From Phocaeicola plebeius (lineage in GTDB: Bacteria > Bacteroidota > Bacteroidia > Bacteroidales > Bacteroidaceae): a stretch of 64,000 nucleotides of DNA. Shown in pieces: positions 17,306 through 25,023 of the stretch. The notes below the pieces were generated by a model. It saw only the letters and a program-made list of their open reading frames with translations. It was not told the origin of the DNA and made no database searches. Every line of letters begins with the position of its first letter. Position 1 is the first letter of the stretch. The translations under genes and the position numbers were made by a program. The DNA lies in contig NZ_QSQT01000005.1 in the NCBI RefSeq assembly GCF_003437535.1, positions 1 to 64,000 of the forward strand. Direction: 5' to 3'.

Positions 17306-18388
17306 TTATTCTTCTTTTTTGAGAGGATAAACTGTAATTTTTGGAGTTCTTATGCCTGGTTTTATTTCTCCGCATATCATATATAAATAACCTTCACGAT
17401 GTAGCAGGATGCCTCCTGCACGTGCCATACCTGAAATATTTGTTTTTATGGTCCATGTTTTATGGGTAAAGTCATAAAATAGAATATCATTATTAAATTT
17501 GTACCAAGAGGGGGCGTGAGTTAAATAATCTTTTCCTGCTTTTCCATCCAGTGCGTTTTTGAAGATGCGATAATTAACTCCTCCTGTTAGGATAAGTTGT
17601 GTGTCTGTCTGTATACCGCTACCTCCTGCCATACAGCGTTTTTCCTTGTTTCCCTGATAAGGTATGTGAGAATCATATTCCCATTTGTCGGTTTGGGGAG
17701 TATAACATAATATGTCATGTGAAAGAATACTGGCAGAAGAATCCGATGGAGCTTGAAAACCTCCAATCAAATAAAGCTTCTTTCCATCATTGACCAAAAT
17801 AGGTTGTACTCGTTGAGGCCCAGGGAAGGAAGATAGTTTTTGCCATCTGTCACATGTTTGTAAATCCAGTTTGTATAATGCGTTTTGTCGCAGTTGTTGA
17901 TTTCCTCCTGTGATGTAGATACATTCATTCAACATTGTGGCGGAGGCGTTGTCTATTGTTTCAGGAAGAGAAGGTAGCTGGTGGATTTGAAAGCTTTCAG
18001 AGGAAGGAGCTTTTTGAATCCGAAATACACTGGTCAGACCAGAATCTGCATTCATTCCCCCAATGCAGACTAGTCCCTGAGGTGTTTCTACACTGCAACC
18101 ATAAGCTACGGAACAGGGCAGATCAGAGATTCTTGTCCAACGAGGAGATGCGGCATGAATATCCAGTGCATAGCATTGATTGTAATAGGCTTTTTTTCCT
18201 CCTTCGGCTGCAGGAATTGTCGGGAAATTGCAACCTCCCCCCACAATTAGCCAGTTTTTTATAAAGCCAGCGAAAGGTGCAGATACGCCTTTTGCAATAG
18301 GGTAATCAGGAAGTAGCGTAGGAACTTGTGCCATATTTATTGTGCATTGGAATATCAGTATTTCCAAAATTAAAAAGATTTTATTCAT
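17306..18388 (-). CDS. nanM: kelch-type N-acetylneuraminate mutarotase
   Basis: Exported six-bladed kelch propeller of about 360 residues. Blade repeats with Gly-Gly pairs are visible (LIVGGGCNFP, VCIGGMNAD, YITGGNQQ, YLIGGFQ, LILTGGVNY, YMICGEIKP). The signal peptide occupies about 1-20, with cleavage near NMA-Q. In E. coli NanM is a periplasmic mutarotase that turns alpha-Neu5Ac released by sialidase into the beta form. The open frame reaches 18415; the ATG at 18388 directly precedes the hydrophobic stretch and is preferred. The nanA promoter lies in the 91-bp gap that follows, so nanM seems to be its own unit, divergent from the ROK gene. Confidence 0.85.
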   Translation of the reverse strand: MNKIFLILEILIFQCTINMAQVPTLLPDYPIAKGVSAPFAGFIKNWLIVGGGCNFPTIPAAEGGKKAYYNQCYALDIHAASPRWTRISDLPCSVAYGCSVETPQGLVCIGGMNADSGLTSVFRIQKAPSSESFQIHQLPSLPETIDNASATMLNECIYITGGNQQLRQNALYKLDLQTCDRWQKLSSFPGPQRVQPILVNDGKKLYLIGGFQAPSDSSASILSHDILCYTPQTDKWEYDSHIPYQGNKEKRCMAGGSGIQTDTQLILTGGVNYRIFKNALDGKAGKDYLTHAPSWYKFNNDILFYDFTHKTWTIKTNISGMARAGGILLHREGYLYMICGEIKPGIRTPKITVYPLKKEE

Positions 18389-18581
18389 AAATATTTTTAT
18401 TAAGTGTAAGGTCATTGCTGTTGTACATGCTAAAAATAAATATAATATTTAAGTTTTCTACTATATTAATGAGAGATTTTTCTATAGTTAGGTCATAATT
18501 ATTACTTTGTTTTTATTGTTTTATACTGTTGATTTTTTTAATTTAGCAAAATGTTGGTTAGATAACAGTAATCTTTACCAA

Positions 18582-18608
18582 GACTTTATTAAACTAGTTA
18601 TTAAAGTC
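18582..18608. promoter_or_regulatory. candidate operator before the ROK regulator gene
   Basis: An inverted repeat with arms GACTTTATTAA and TTATTAAAGTC (10 of 11 pairs) around ACTAG. It ends 30 bp before the ROK start codon. Its size and symmetry suit a dimeric ROK repressor and suggest autoregulation. No clear TAnnTTTG promoter for the ROK gene was found in this gap. Confidence 0.5.
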
Positions 18609-18638
18609 AAAATTATTTACTTAGTTTGAGAATATTTT

Positions 18639-19847
18639 ATGGCACATAAATTAATTAAAGAGATGGAAAGTGGAACGAAAGGTGGAATCACCCAAAAAAA
18701 GATTATTACTTATTTGATGCATAATCATTCTTCTACCATTCCGGATTTGGCAAAAGATATCGATTTGAGTATTCCTACAGTGACTAAATTTCTAATGGAA
18801 TTGGTTGATGCTGGCTATATTGTGAATTATGGTAAACAAGAAACGAGTGAGGGAAGGCCCCCTAATTTATATGGATTAAATCCTGATTCTGCTTATATGG
18901 TGGGCGTAGATATTAAGTCTTCTTGTTTGAATATTGGTTTGATGAATTTTACGGGAGACATGATTGATCTGCAAATGGGGATAGAATGTCGACTTGAGAA
19001 TACTTTGGAGGGATTGGACGAATTGACTTGTCATATTTGTGAGTTTTTGGATAAACATGTAAATGTTAAAGACAAAATTTTGCAAGTTGGTGTCAATATC
19101 TCAGGACGGGTGAATCCTGAAGCTGGTTATAGCTTTAGTATGTTTAATTTTGAAGAGCGTCCCTTAGCTGAAGTTTTATATGAGAAGATTGGGATTCCTG
19201 TAAGCATTGATAATGATACTCGTGCAATGGCTTACGGAGAATTATTGAAAGGTGCTGTGAAAGGAGAAAAAGATATTGTCTTTATCAATATTAGCTGGGG
19301 GTTAGGTTCTGCTTTTATTATTGATGGAAAAATCTATACAGGCCGTTCCGGTTTTTCAGGTGAATTTGGCCATTTTAGTGTGTTTGATAACGAGATAATT
19401 TGTCGTTGCGGAAAAAAAGGCTGTCTGGAAACAGAAGTTTCAGGCTCAGCCTTACATCGGATTCTTTGTGAAAAAGTAAAGAATGGACAAAGTTCTATTC
19501 TTTCAAAAAGGATTCTTACAGGAGAAACGTCTCTCACATTAGAAGAAATTGTAGATGCGACCAATAAGGAAGATATTCTGTGCATCGAGTTGGTTGAGGA
19601 GATAGGTCGTAAGTTAGGTCGTTATCTTGCCGGCTTGATAAATTTGTTTAATCCTGAATTAGTTGTAATTGGAGGTACTTTGGCATTGACGGAGGATTAC
19701 ATTCTGCAACCTATAAAGACTGCTATACGCAAGTATTCTTTAAATTTAGTGAGCAAAGATTCAGCAGTTGTATTATCTAAGTTACAGGCTAAGGCTGGAG
19801 TTATAGGAGCCTGCTTATTATCAAGAAGTAAATTATTTGAATGGTAA
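18639..19847 (+). CDS. ROK-family transcriptional regulator, probable sialic acid locus repressor
   Basis: DNA-binding ROK protein of 402 residues. Residues 15-80 form a winged helix-turn-helix (TIPDLAKDIDLSIPTVTKFL, then the wing GRPPNLYGLN). The sugar-binding ROK fold follows, with the glycine-rich VGVDI patch near 88, SGEFGH (Glu242, His245) and the zinc motif CRCGKKGC (Cys255, 257, 262). NagC, Mlc and XylR regulators have this layout; ROK kinases lack the N-terminal HTH. It is divergent from nanM and the rest of the sialic acid locus, so ManNAc, GlcNAc or a phosphorylated derivative is a reasonable inducer, by inference only. Confidence 0.9.
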   Translation: MAHKLIKEMESGTKGGITQKKIITYLMHNHSSTIPDLAKDIDLSIPTVTKFLMELVDAGYIVNYGKQETSEGRPPNLYGLNPDSAYMVGVDIKSSCLNIGLMNFTGDMIDLQMGIECRLENTLEGLDELTCHICEFLDKHVNVKDKILQVGVNISGRVNPEAGYSFSMFNFEERPLAEVLYEKIGIPVSIDNDTRAMAYGELLKGAVKGEKDIVFINISWGLGSAFIIDGKIYTGRSGFSGEFGHFSVFDNEIICRCGKKGCLETEVSGSALHRILCEKVKNGQSSILSKRILTGETSLTLEEIVDATNKEDILCIELVEEIGRKLGRYLAGLINLFNPELVVIGGTLALTEDYILQPIKTAIRKYSLNLVSKDSAVVLSKLQAKAGVIGACLLSRSKLFEW

Positions 19848-19850
19848 TAA

Positions 19851-19895
19851 TAAATTTATTCCCCGAGCGTTACTAACACCCGGGGAATAAATTTA
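19851..19895. terminator. bidirectional terminator between ROK gene and lipoprotein gene
   Basis: A perfect 15-bp stem (TAAATTTATTCCCCG with CGGGGAATAAATTTA, loop of 15), followed by TTTTT rightward and an AT-rich run leftward. It includes the stop codon of the convergent lipoprotein gene. Confidence 0.9.
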
Positions 19896-20771
19896 TTTTT
19901 CAACAAGATAAGTGTAGGTTTCAAATTTATAGTATCCAAGCTCATCATTTTCTTCGTAAGTTTCAGATATGATGAGCTGATTTCCAGAGAAGCTTAGTGT
20001 GGCAAATTCATCGTCATACCACTCATTATCCCAGCTGTAATAGATGGTTCCAGCAGATTGGTTTTTCCATTTCCATGATGAAATTCCTATACTCTGGTCT
20101 GCGTAGTAAATCATGTATGTACCAGATTTAGAGAATAGTACTTCTTTGGGAAAAACTTCGATTTCACCTTCGAATTGTTCCCAATCCTGAGGAGTAAGAG
20201 TGATATCATAGGACTCTCCATCACCTTGTTCTATCATCCGGACTTTTTCAATTTTCCATGTACGGCATAAGGCATTGGTTAATTCATCATCTGACATGGT
20301 TTCTTCCTTAGTTACATCAAGTGTTACAGGGCCGCCATTGGTTGGAGTCAGATTGAAACCTTTTACTTCTTCTCCCGTTCCGTATACGATTTCAATAGTA
20401 CCAAAGCCTTCCAAATTTAATGTCCCATCTGAGTTTTCAGTGTATTGTCCATAAATAATACCATTGTAGTTGGTCGCACGGCTTTTAGTTTTAGGTTGTC
20501 TGAAAATACCGTATGTTTCTTTATTGAGTGTGACTTTTGTGGATAAATTGGTGTTATATCCGTTGTTTAGTGTGACAATATAGTCTCCACCTGCACCTAG
20601 TTCAATACTCTTATAAGGGGAAGAGGGGTTATTAATGGTGTACTTTCCGCTGATGGATTCGTATTTAGGAGTTCCTAAATCAATACTTTCATCATCTCCG
20701 CATGCAGTTAGAAATGGCATTGTTAATAACATACCCAAAATAATACCGAATAAGCTTTTTAGATTTCTCAT
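19893..20771 (-). CDS. hypothetical lipoprotein, lipocalin-like
   Basis: Lipoprotein of 292 residues. The lipobox is LTAC with Cys24, followed by the acidic run GDDESID, which fits the Bacteroidetes signal for export to the cell surface. The rest is predicted to be mostly beta strands in two similar halves: each half opens with a KYTINN- or RTWKIEKV-like strand and ends with a strand after a small-molecule-like Gly-Thr segment. That pattern is shared by several Bacteroides lipocalin-like DUF families, but I cannot name one with certainty. It is a single-gene unit between two terminators. No function is assigned. Confidence 0.75.
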   Translation of the reverse strand: MRNLKSLFGIILGMLLTMPFLTACGDDESIDLGTPKYESISGKYTINNPSSPYKSIELGAGGDYIVTLNNGYNTNLSTKVTLNKETYGIFRQPKTKSRATNYNGIIYGQYTENSDGTLNLEGFGTIEIVYGTGEEVKGFNLTPTNGGPVTLDVTKEETMSDDELTNALCRTWKIEKVRMIEQGDGESYDITLTPQDWEQFEGEIEVFPKEVLFSKSGTYMIYYADQSIGISSWKWKNQSAGTIYYSWDNEWYDDEFATLSFSGNQLIISETYEENDELGYYKFETYTYLVEK

Positions 20772-20887
20772 AACACTCTTTTTTTATATTTAACTTCCTC
20801 AAGTTTAATCCTTTTTCGTGGGAACAAAAAGTGATGAGAAACGGCTTTAGGGATTAAATGTAATCTATGAAAGAATAAAGAGTAATA

Positions 20888-20930
20888 AAATGCATCTATC
20901 CGGAATAAAATTTTTCAGATAGATGCATTT
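20888..20930 (-). terminator. terminator of the HTH-DUF2975-CPBP operon
   Basis: A perfect 13-bp stem, AAATGCATCTATC with GATAGATGCATTT, loop of 17. Leftward it continues into TTTTATTACT. It begins 16 bp after the HTH stop codon. Confidence 0.8.
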
Positions 20931-20946
20931 CATTGTGAGTGTAAAA

Positions 20947-21156
20947 TTAGTCTTCCACTCTGTATTCCAGTATGTCTCCCGGCTGGCAGTCCAGTTCTTT
21001 GCAGATAGCCTCCAGAGTGGAGAAGCGTATGGCTTTGGCTTTTCCTGTTTTTAAAATAGAGAGATTTGCCGGCGTAAGGTCAATCCTTTCAGCAAGTTCT
21101 CCCAGCGAAATCTTTCGTTTCGCCATCATCACATCTAGATTTACGATAATCGGCAT
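20947..21156 (-). CDS. small HTH (Cro/CI, YozG-like) transcriptional regulator
   Basis: DNA-binding protein of 69 residues that consists of little more than one helix-turn-helix domain (ISLGELAERIDLTPANLSILKTGKAKAIRFSTLEAICKEL), ending QPGDILEYRVED. This is the HTH_26/YozG type that is often encoded next to DUF2975 membrane proteins. It is the last gene of the leftward operon, 12 bp after the 83-residue membrane protein gene. The paired palindromes around the operon promoter are natural candidates for its binding sites, which would make the operon self-regulating. Confidence 0.9.
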   Translation of the reverse strand: MPIIVNLDVMMAKRKISLGELAERIDLTPANLSILKTGKAKAIRFSTLEAICKELDCQPGDILEYRVED

Positions 21157-21168
21157 AAATTATTCAGT

Positions 21169-21420
21169 TTAGTTTTCTTCTTCTTCTTCAGTCAATACCT
21201 TCCACCAGCGGGTATAGCGTTTTACTAATACATGGTGCAGGTACATTCCACCATAAATCATTCCCGTCATGACTAACACGCGGTGGGAACGTATCTCTAT
21301 CTGTTGCTCGATGAACAACCAGTAAATGATGGTCAGCAGCATCAAGGTAAGTATCATGGTCAGAATGATACCGATTGCAGCTTTCCATTTAGTATTAATA
21401 GTTTTCATCTTTCCATTCAA
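21169..21420 (-). CDS. small two-TM membrane protein
   Basis: Protein of 83 residues with a short basic N-terminus, a strong transmembrane helix (about 14-36, IGIILTMILTLMLLTIIYWLFI), a second weaker helix (about 48-62) and a charged tail ending EEEEEN. It lies 2 bp after the DUF2975 gene and before the HTH gene. No family is recognised. Its position suggests it works with, or stabilises, the DUF2975 proteins. Confidence 0.75.
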   Translation of the reverse strand: MNGKMKTINTKWKAAIGIILTMILTLMLLTIIYWLFIEQQIEIRSHRVLVMTGMIYGGMYLHHVLVKRYTRWWKVLTEEEEEN

Positions 21421-21422
21421 AT

Positions 21423-22070
21423 TTAAATGGTTAATTCATTCTCTTCTTTCAACCGTAAGCCGATGGCAAACACTTCTGAGGCTAAGAGGGCGATAAAGCC
21501 TAAAATCAGTGTGGAATCAGAGAAGGCAATTAATATATTCAATTTGCTTCCTGCCAGTTCAATGCATTGTGCAAGCTGATGGTTTGAAATCCAGATACTA
21601 ATAAAAGAAAGCACACATATTCCTGTCAGGCTCCATCCTACGCGGCGCAGGTGTTTTACGTTAATCCAGTCGAACACGATGTTTCGGTTGATGTGTATCA
21701 TCAGTTTGGCGAAATAGACAGTTGCATAGACAAATCCGATAATGACAATAAAACCGATGAGACCTTGCAGCACTTCAAAGCCATGGCTGGAATGGGAATA
21801 GGGGCATTCCACAAGAGCTGTAATCGGTTTGACAGCCAGTTGTCTGCCGTCTTTCAAGTTGGTGACTGTTCCGGTCGTTTCCATCATGTCAGTAGGCAAG
21901 ACGTGTACCATTTTATATTGAGGTATCTCAGTGATTTCTCCTTGTGCAGCTTTCATGCCTACCTCTACTCCGTTTACAAACATTTCTATAATTAAGTACA
22001 CATTTCCGGAAACGGACAACAGGAAAGCAGCAATCATGCATACACAGAATATATTCAGTCTCTTTTTCAT
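21423..22070 (-). CDS. DUF2975 membrane protein (copy 2)
   Basis: Inner-membrane protein of 215 residues with four predicted transmembrane helices (about 8-30, 98-122, 148-166, 178-203) and a periplasmic loop between the first two. The C-terminus LRLKEENELTI matches the typical end of DUF2975 proteins, which in Firmicutes are encoded beside YozG-type HTH regulators. Its start codon overlaps the stop of the first DUF2975 gene by 4 bp, a sign of translational coupling. The molecular role of the family is not known to me. Confidence 0.85.
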   Translation of the reverse strand: MKKRLNIFCVCMIAAFLLSVSGNVYLIIEMFVNGVEVGMKAAQGEITEIPQYKMVHVLPTDMMETTGTVTNLKDGRQLAVKPITALVECPYSHSSHGFEVLQGLIGFIVIIGFVYATVYFAKLMIHINRNIVFDWINVKHLRRVGWSLTGICVLSFISIWISNHQLAQCIELAGSKLNILIAFSDSTLILGFIALLASEVFAIGLRLKEENELTI

Positions 22071-22696
22071 AATGTAGATGAAGATTTTAAATGGTCAAAT
22101 TCTTGTTTTAGTTTTACTGCTACTACAAATACTTCCGTGAGAAGTATCAGCAACAATATACCTATCCAACTGAACTCAAAAGGAGATGCGGGCTGGATGG
22201 TGTATCCCGGAATTGTAAGTTGTGCCATGGCATCACGGGTTTCACTCCAGTTGAGGAAATACTTAACCAAGTGATAGGCAATAGGAGGATAAACTCCCCA
22301 CCGTATCCGTCGGATATTGATGGATGTAAAGACCTCTTTGCGGATGATAGAGATAAACAGACGGATGAGGTTGTAAAGTCCATAAAAGGATACCAGCCCT
22401 GTGAGACCAAGCAGTATATAAGTGAAATTTGTCAGTCCGCTGGGTACGATGTACGAATGGCATTGCATGAATCCGGTGGGAACAGTTGTGCCGGCTTGCG
22501 AGTTGGCTGCTTGTATGGCTGAATCGGGCAATACATCGAAGGTGGTTGCAGTTACCTTGTCAAAAGCCGGATCTGCAGACTCTATACTGATGGGAGCCAG
22601 TTTATCTACATCGCTCCAGCCGTCATTAAAGCCGCCTATGAATTCAAAGAGTACGATTAATAGGGCTATTAATCCAATGATTTTAAATGTTTTCAT
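22067..22696 (-). CDS. DUF2975 membrane protein (copy 1)
   Basis: Inner-membrane protein of 209 residues with the same layout as its neighbour: an N-terminal helix (about 5-22), a periplasmic loop of some 70 residues, then three helices (about 88-112, 132-148, 172-195) and the tail AVKLKQEFDHL. The two proteins align in the segment after the second helix (FTSINIRRIRWG here, FDWINVKHLRRVG in the other), pointing to an old duplication and a possible heterodimer. It overlaps the CPBP protease gene by 14 bp and the next DUF2975 gene by 4 bp. Confidence 0.85.
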   Translation of the reverse strand: MKTFKIIGLIALLIVLFEFIGGFNDGWSDVDKLAPISIESADPAFDKVTATTFDVLPDSAIQAANSQAGTTVPTGFMQCHSYIVPSGLTNFTYILLGLTGLVSFYGLYNLIRLFISIIRKEVFTSINIRRIRWGVYPPIAYHLVKYFLNWSETRDAMAQLTIPGYTIQPASPFEFSWIGILLLILLTEVFVVAVKLKQEFDHLKSSSTL

Positions 22697-23552
22697 TGTG
22701 TGAATGTGTTTGTGAAGACAGTGTATTGTTCTCTATTTCAATTGTTTCTGCCTGAGCAGGCTGATGCCATACTGCCGGCTGCGGAACCAGTTTCTTTTGA
22801 ATGAACAGCACACAGATGATGGTAAGAGCCATTCCTCCAGCCGCCATAAGAGCTGCTCCCGTTTGTCCGTAAGTAGAAACCATGGTAGCATTCGGATCGT
22901 CTGCTAATAAGAAAGAAGCTACGGCTGCGCTGTTATTGACAAAGTGCATCAGGATGCCGGGCAACAAACTGCCTGTGCGATAATACATCCATCCCAGTGC
23001 CAATCCGGTTACGAAGGCGAACGGTGCCTGTACCCAGTTACCATGCACTACTCCGAAAATCAATGACGAAAGTACGATGGCTCCTGCCGGATGTTTCCAT
23101 TTGCGAAGTAAATGTCCCTGAATGGCTCCACGGAACAGCAGTTCCTCTACGATAGGAGCCATGATGACCACGGCAATGATGCCCAGTGGGTTACGCATTA
23201 TCATTTCGAACGCCTCCTGCATGTTGTTAGGTAAGTCGGCCAGCTCATTGAAATAGTTGGTCCATAAGCCCATCGCTAAAATGAATACCACTGAGGTTGC
23301 TAACAGTTTGGGTGAGTGGTGATACCCCCAGGTCTTCTGGTCCAGTCCCACATATTTCCCTACTAACAGATGAATACCTACTGCCGCGGTGGAGAGGATT
23401 TGTGCCAGCATGATAAGGTTTGTATACAGGCTGTCGGGTGTCTGTGGAACCTCATAACTGCCTTGATACAACATATATCCACAGATAGCTACTCCCATGA
23501 AAGCTAATTGGTAAGCGAAGAAATACAGTAATAATTTGATAGTGCGTCCCAT
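22683..23552 (-). CDS. CPBP-family intramembrane metalloprotease
   Basis: Membrane protein of 289 residues with about eight transmembrane helices. It carries the CAAX protease/Abi motifs: EELLFRG with Glu136, Glu137 and Arg141; FGVVHGNW with His170; and LMHFVNN with His203 and Asn207. These are the metal ligands and catalytic residues of Rce1-like proteases. Bacterial relatives process small peptides or give immunity to bacteriocins. It is encoded after the DUF3836-like exported protein and overlaps the first DUF2975 gene, so a joint function in the cell envelope is likely. The substrate is unknown. Confidence 0.9.
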   Translation of the reverse strand: MGRTIKLLLYFFAYQLAFMGVAICGYMLYQGSYEVPQTPDSLYTNLIMLAQILSTAAVGIHLLVGKYVGLDQKTWGYHHSPKLLATSVVFILAMGLWTNYFNELADLPNNMQEAFEMIMRNPLGIIAVVIMAPIVEELLFRGAIQGHLLRKWKHPAGAIVLSSLIFGVVHGNWVQAPFAFVTGLALGWMYYRTGSLLPGILMHFVNNSAAVASFLLADDPNATMVSTYGQTGAALMAAGGMALTIICVLFIQKKLVPQPAVWHQPAQAETIEIENNTLSSQTHSHNENI

Positions 23553-23578
23553 AATGTGTGCGTTTTTAAATGGTTAGT

Positions 23579-23899
23579 TTATTTGTTTTCAGAAAGCTTC
23601 TGAAGGGTTGGCCCCTCAGTTCTCCAAGTCAGCAGATAAGCTGGTGTCCAGGTCATTTGTTCTGCATCCCAGCGGTAAGCTTTTTTCTCGGTCATGGTTC
23701 CCAACGTGTCGTACTGGTATTCGTACTTCCATTTGGGAGTAAGTGTTTTGCCGTCCTCATTCAAGGTAGAAACAATCAGGCTTTGCTGGTTCTGTCCGTA
23801 AATGAAGGTTTCTTTTGCGTTTACATTTGTGGCTGTCAATGTCATCAATGCAGCAGCGATTCCTGCTACCAGTGTCTTTTTTGTGAATGTCTTTTTCAT
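23579..23899 (-). CDS. DUF3836-like small exported protein
   Basis: Secreted protein of 106 residues with a clear signal peptide (about 1-28, cleavage after NVNA). The mature part has one Tyr-rich repeat (KWKYEYQYDTLGTMTEKKAYRW) of the kind seen in DUF3836 proteins, which are common in Bacteroides and of unknown function. It is the first gene of the leftward operon, directly behind a well-formed promoter, and is separated from the CPBP gene by 26 bp. If the operon is a peptide system, this would be the exported partner. Confidence 0.8.
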   Translation of the reverse strand: MKKTFTKKTLVAGIAAALMTLTATNVNAKETFIYGQNQQSLIVSTLNEDGKTLTPKWKYEYQYDTLGTMTEKKAYRWDAEQMTWTPAYLLTWRTEGPTLQKLSENK

Positions 23900-23948
23900 A
23901 ATTGTACGTGTTTGTGTGTAAATAATAGTGTTTGTTTGCGTTTGTATT

Positions 23949-23974
23949 CGATAAATATTTATCGTTTTTCGATA
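23949..23974. promoter_or_regulatory. operator-like palindromes downstream of the DUF3836 promoter
   Basis: Two overlapping palindromes: CGATAAATATTTATCG (23949-23964) and TATCG-TTTTT-CGATA (23960-23974). The second covers the predicted start of transcription. An identical 15-bp element in the opposite orientation lies at 24025-24039. Confidence 0.6.
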
Positions 23975-23976
23975 TG

Positions 23977-24006
23977 CAAATGTAGATATTATTTTTGAAC
24001 TGCAAA
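23977..24006 (-). promoter_or_regulatory. promoter of the DUF3836-CPBP-DUF2975-HTH operon
   Basis: Leftward TTTG (24006-24003), 18 nt, then TACATTTG (23984-23977): a near-perfect Bacteroides promoter, bracketed by the two TATCG-N5-CGATA elements. Confidence 0.8.
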
Positions 24007-24024
24007 AGAAAAACAGAAATATTT

Positions 24025-24039
24025 TATCGAAAAACGATA
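24025..24039. promoter_or_regulatory. second TATCG-N5-CGATA operator-like palindrome
   Basis: TATCG-AAAAA-CGATA, the reverse complement of the element at 23960-23974. It lies 18 bp upstream of the -33 element; the centres of the two sites are 65 bp apart. Confidence 0.6.
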
Positions 24040-24151
24040 AAAATTTGCCTTTTTGAGGAAAATCTCATCTGAAGATACCAAATTCAGGTGTTGTGAGGGG
24101 AGAGGGATAAAGAGGAAAGTCTGATTGTGTAGTCTGGAGAATGAATGTATA

Positions 24152-24233
24152 TGTTCTATGTTTTGCGTACGGAAAACGTACGTTTCTCAAGGCGGAACCG
24201 TATGTTTTCGGGTAGGGAAACGTAGGGTTCTGG
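24152..24233. repeat. 22-bp period degenerate repeat array (four units)
   Basis: Four units with the core [CT]GTA or CTA then G and a T run recur every 22 bp: cores begin at 24155, 24177, 24199 and 24221. The second unit contains the perfect palindrome AAACGTACGTTT (24174-24185). It lies in the 449-bp non-coding gap between the DUF3836 promoter and the ECF sigma gene, and resembles the 43619-43722 array in period and in the AAACGTA word. No clear promoter for the sigma factor was found in the rest of this gap. Confidence 0.6.
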
Positions 24234-24348
24234 GCTGAGAGACATAGAATATTCCAAAACATTTTCTGTTTATTGATGAGTCATTTTCTACATTAAATAA
24301 TGGAGGAAAACCGTGGATATAGACAGAAAATCTCTAAATTTGCTGAGT

Positions 24349-24957
24349 ATGAATCGAGCTATGACGGAAAAACAACTGATAGAAGAACTGCGATGTGGAA
24401 ATGAATCTGCTTTCAGACGGATCTACGACCGGCACTATGTCCCTCTCTGCCGTTTCGCTGATTTGTTTCTCCATGACGCATCTTTGTCAGAGGAGGTGGT
24501 AGATGATGCCATCTTTTATTTGTGGGAACATCGAAGTGAGGTGGAAATCACTTATTCTTTGAAAGCCTATTTGATGAAATCGGTTCGTAATCGTTGCTTG
24601 AATGAACTGAATTCTCTTGCACATCGTGAAGAATTGCAGTTTTCTTCTTTTTCTCTTCCCGAGAATGTGGAATTTCTGGATACCTTATTTATAGAGAAAG
24701 ACCATCCGTTAGGTTATCTGTTGGAGCAGGAACTGGAGGAAGAACTCGAACGCAGTATCGAGGCCCTGCCAGAAGAATGTCGTGTGGTTTTCAAAAAAAG
24801 TCGTTTTGAACAAAAAAAATACGAAGAAATAGCCCGCGAGTTGAATATCTCTGTCAATACAGTTAAGTATCACATAAAGAATGCATTGGCCTTTCTTCAG
24901 AAGCGCATGTCAGGCTATCTGAAGCTGCTCGTGTGGTATATTTTTCTGGGAAATTGA
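24349..24957 (+). CDS. ECF-type RNA polymerase sigma factor
   Basis: Extracytoplasmic-function sigma factor of about 202 residues. Region 2 covers the first third (AFRRIYDRHYVPLCRFADLFLHD, then AEEVVDD-like EEVVDDAIFYLWEHR), and region 4 is the C-terminal HTH (LPEECRVVFKKSRFEQKKYEEIARELNISVNTVKYH). It should direct polymerase to the SusC/SusD genes downstream once released by the FecR-like protein. A GTG opens the frame at 24313, but ATG codons at 24349 and 24361 fit the family better. The anti-sigma gene starts 66 bp after its stop. Confidence 0.93.
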   Translation: MNRAMTEKQLIEELRCGNESAFRRIYDRHYVPLCRFADLFLHDASLSEEVVDDAIFYLWEHRSEVEITYSLKAYLMKSVRNRCLNELNSLAHREELQFSSFSLPENVEFLDTLFIEKDHPLGYLLEQELEEELERSIEALPEECRVVFKKSRFEQKKYEEIARELNISVNTVKYHIKNALAFLQKRMSGYLKLLVWYIFLGN

Positions 24958-25023
24958 AAAAATCTTCTTTTTTGACTACCCTCTTTTTTCTCTTTTTTGT
25001 CTTACTTATAAACACAGCAAATT

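Noticed and set aside
24313..24348. GTG start for the ECF sigma factor.
   Set aside because: The extra 12 residues are not like sigma factor N-termini, and ATG codons follow at 24349 and 24361.
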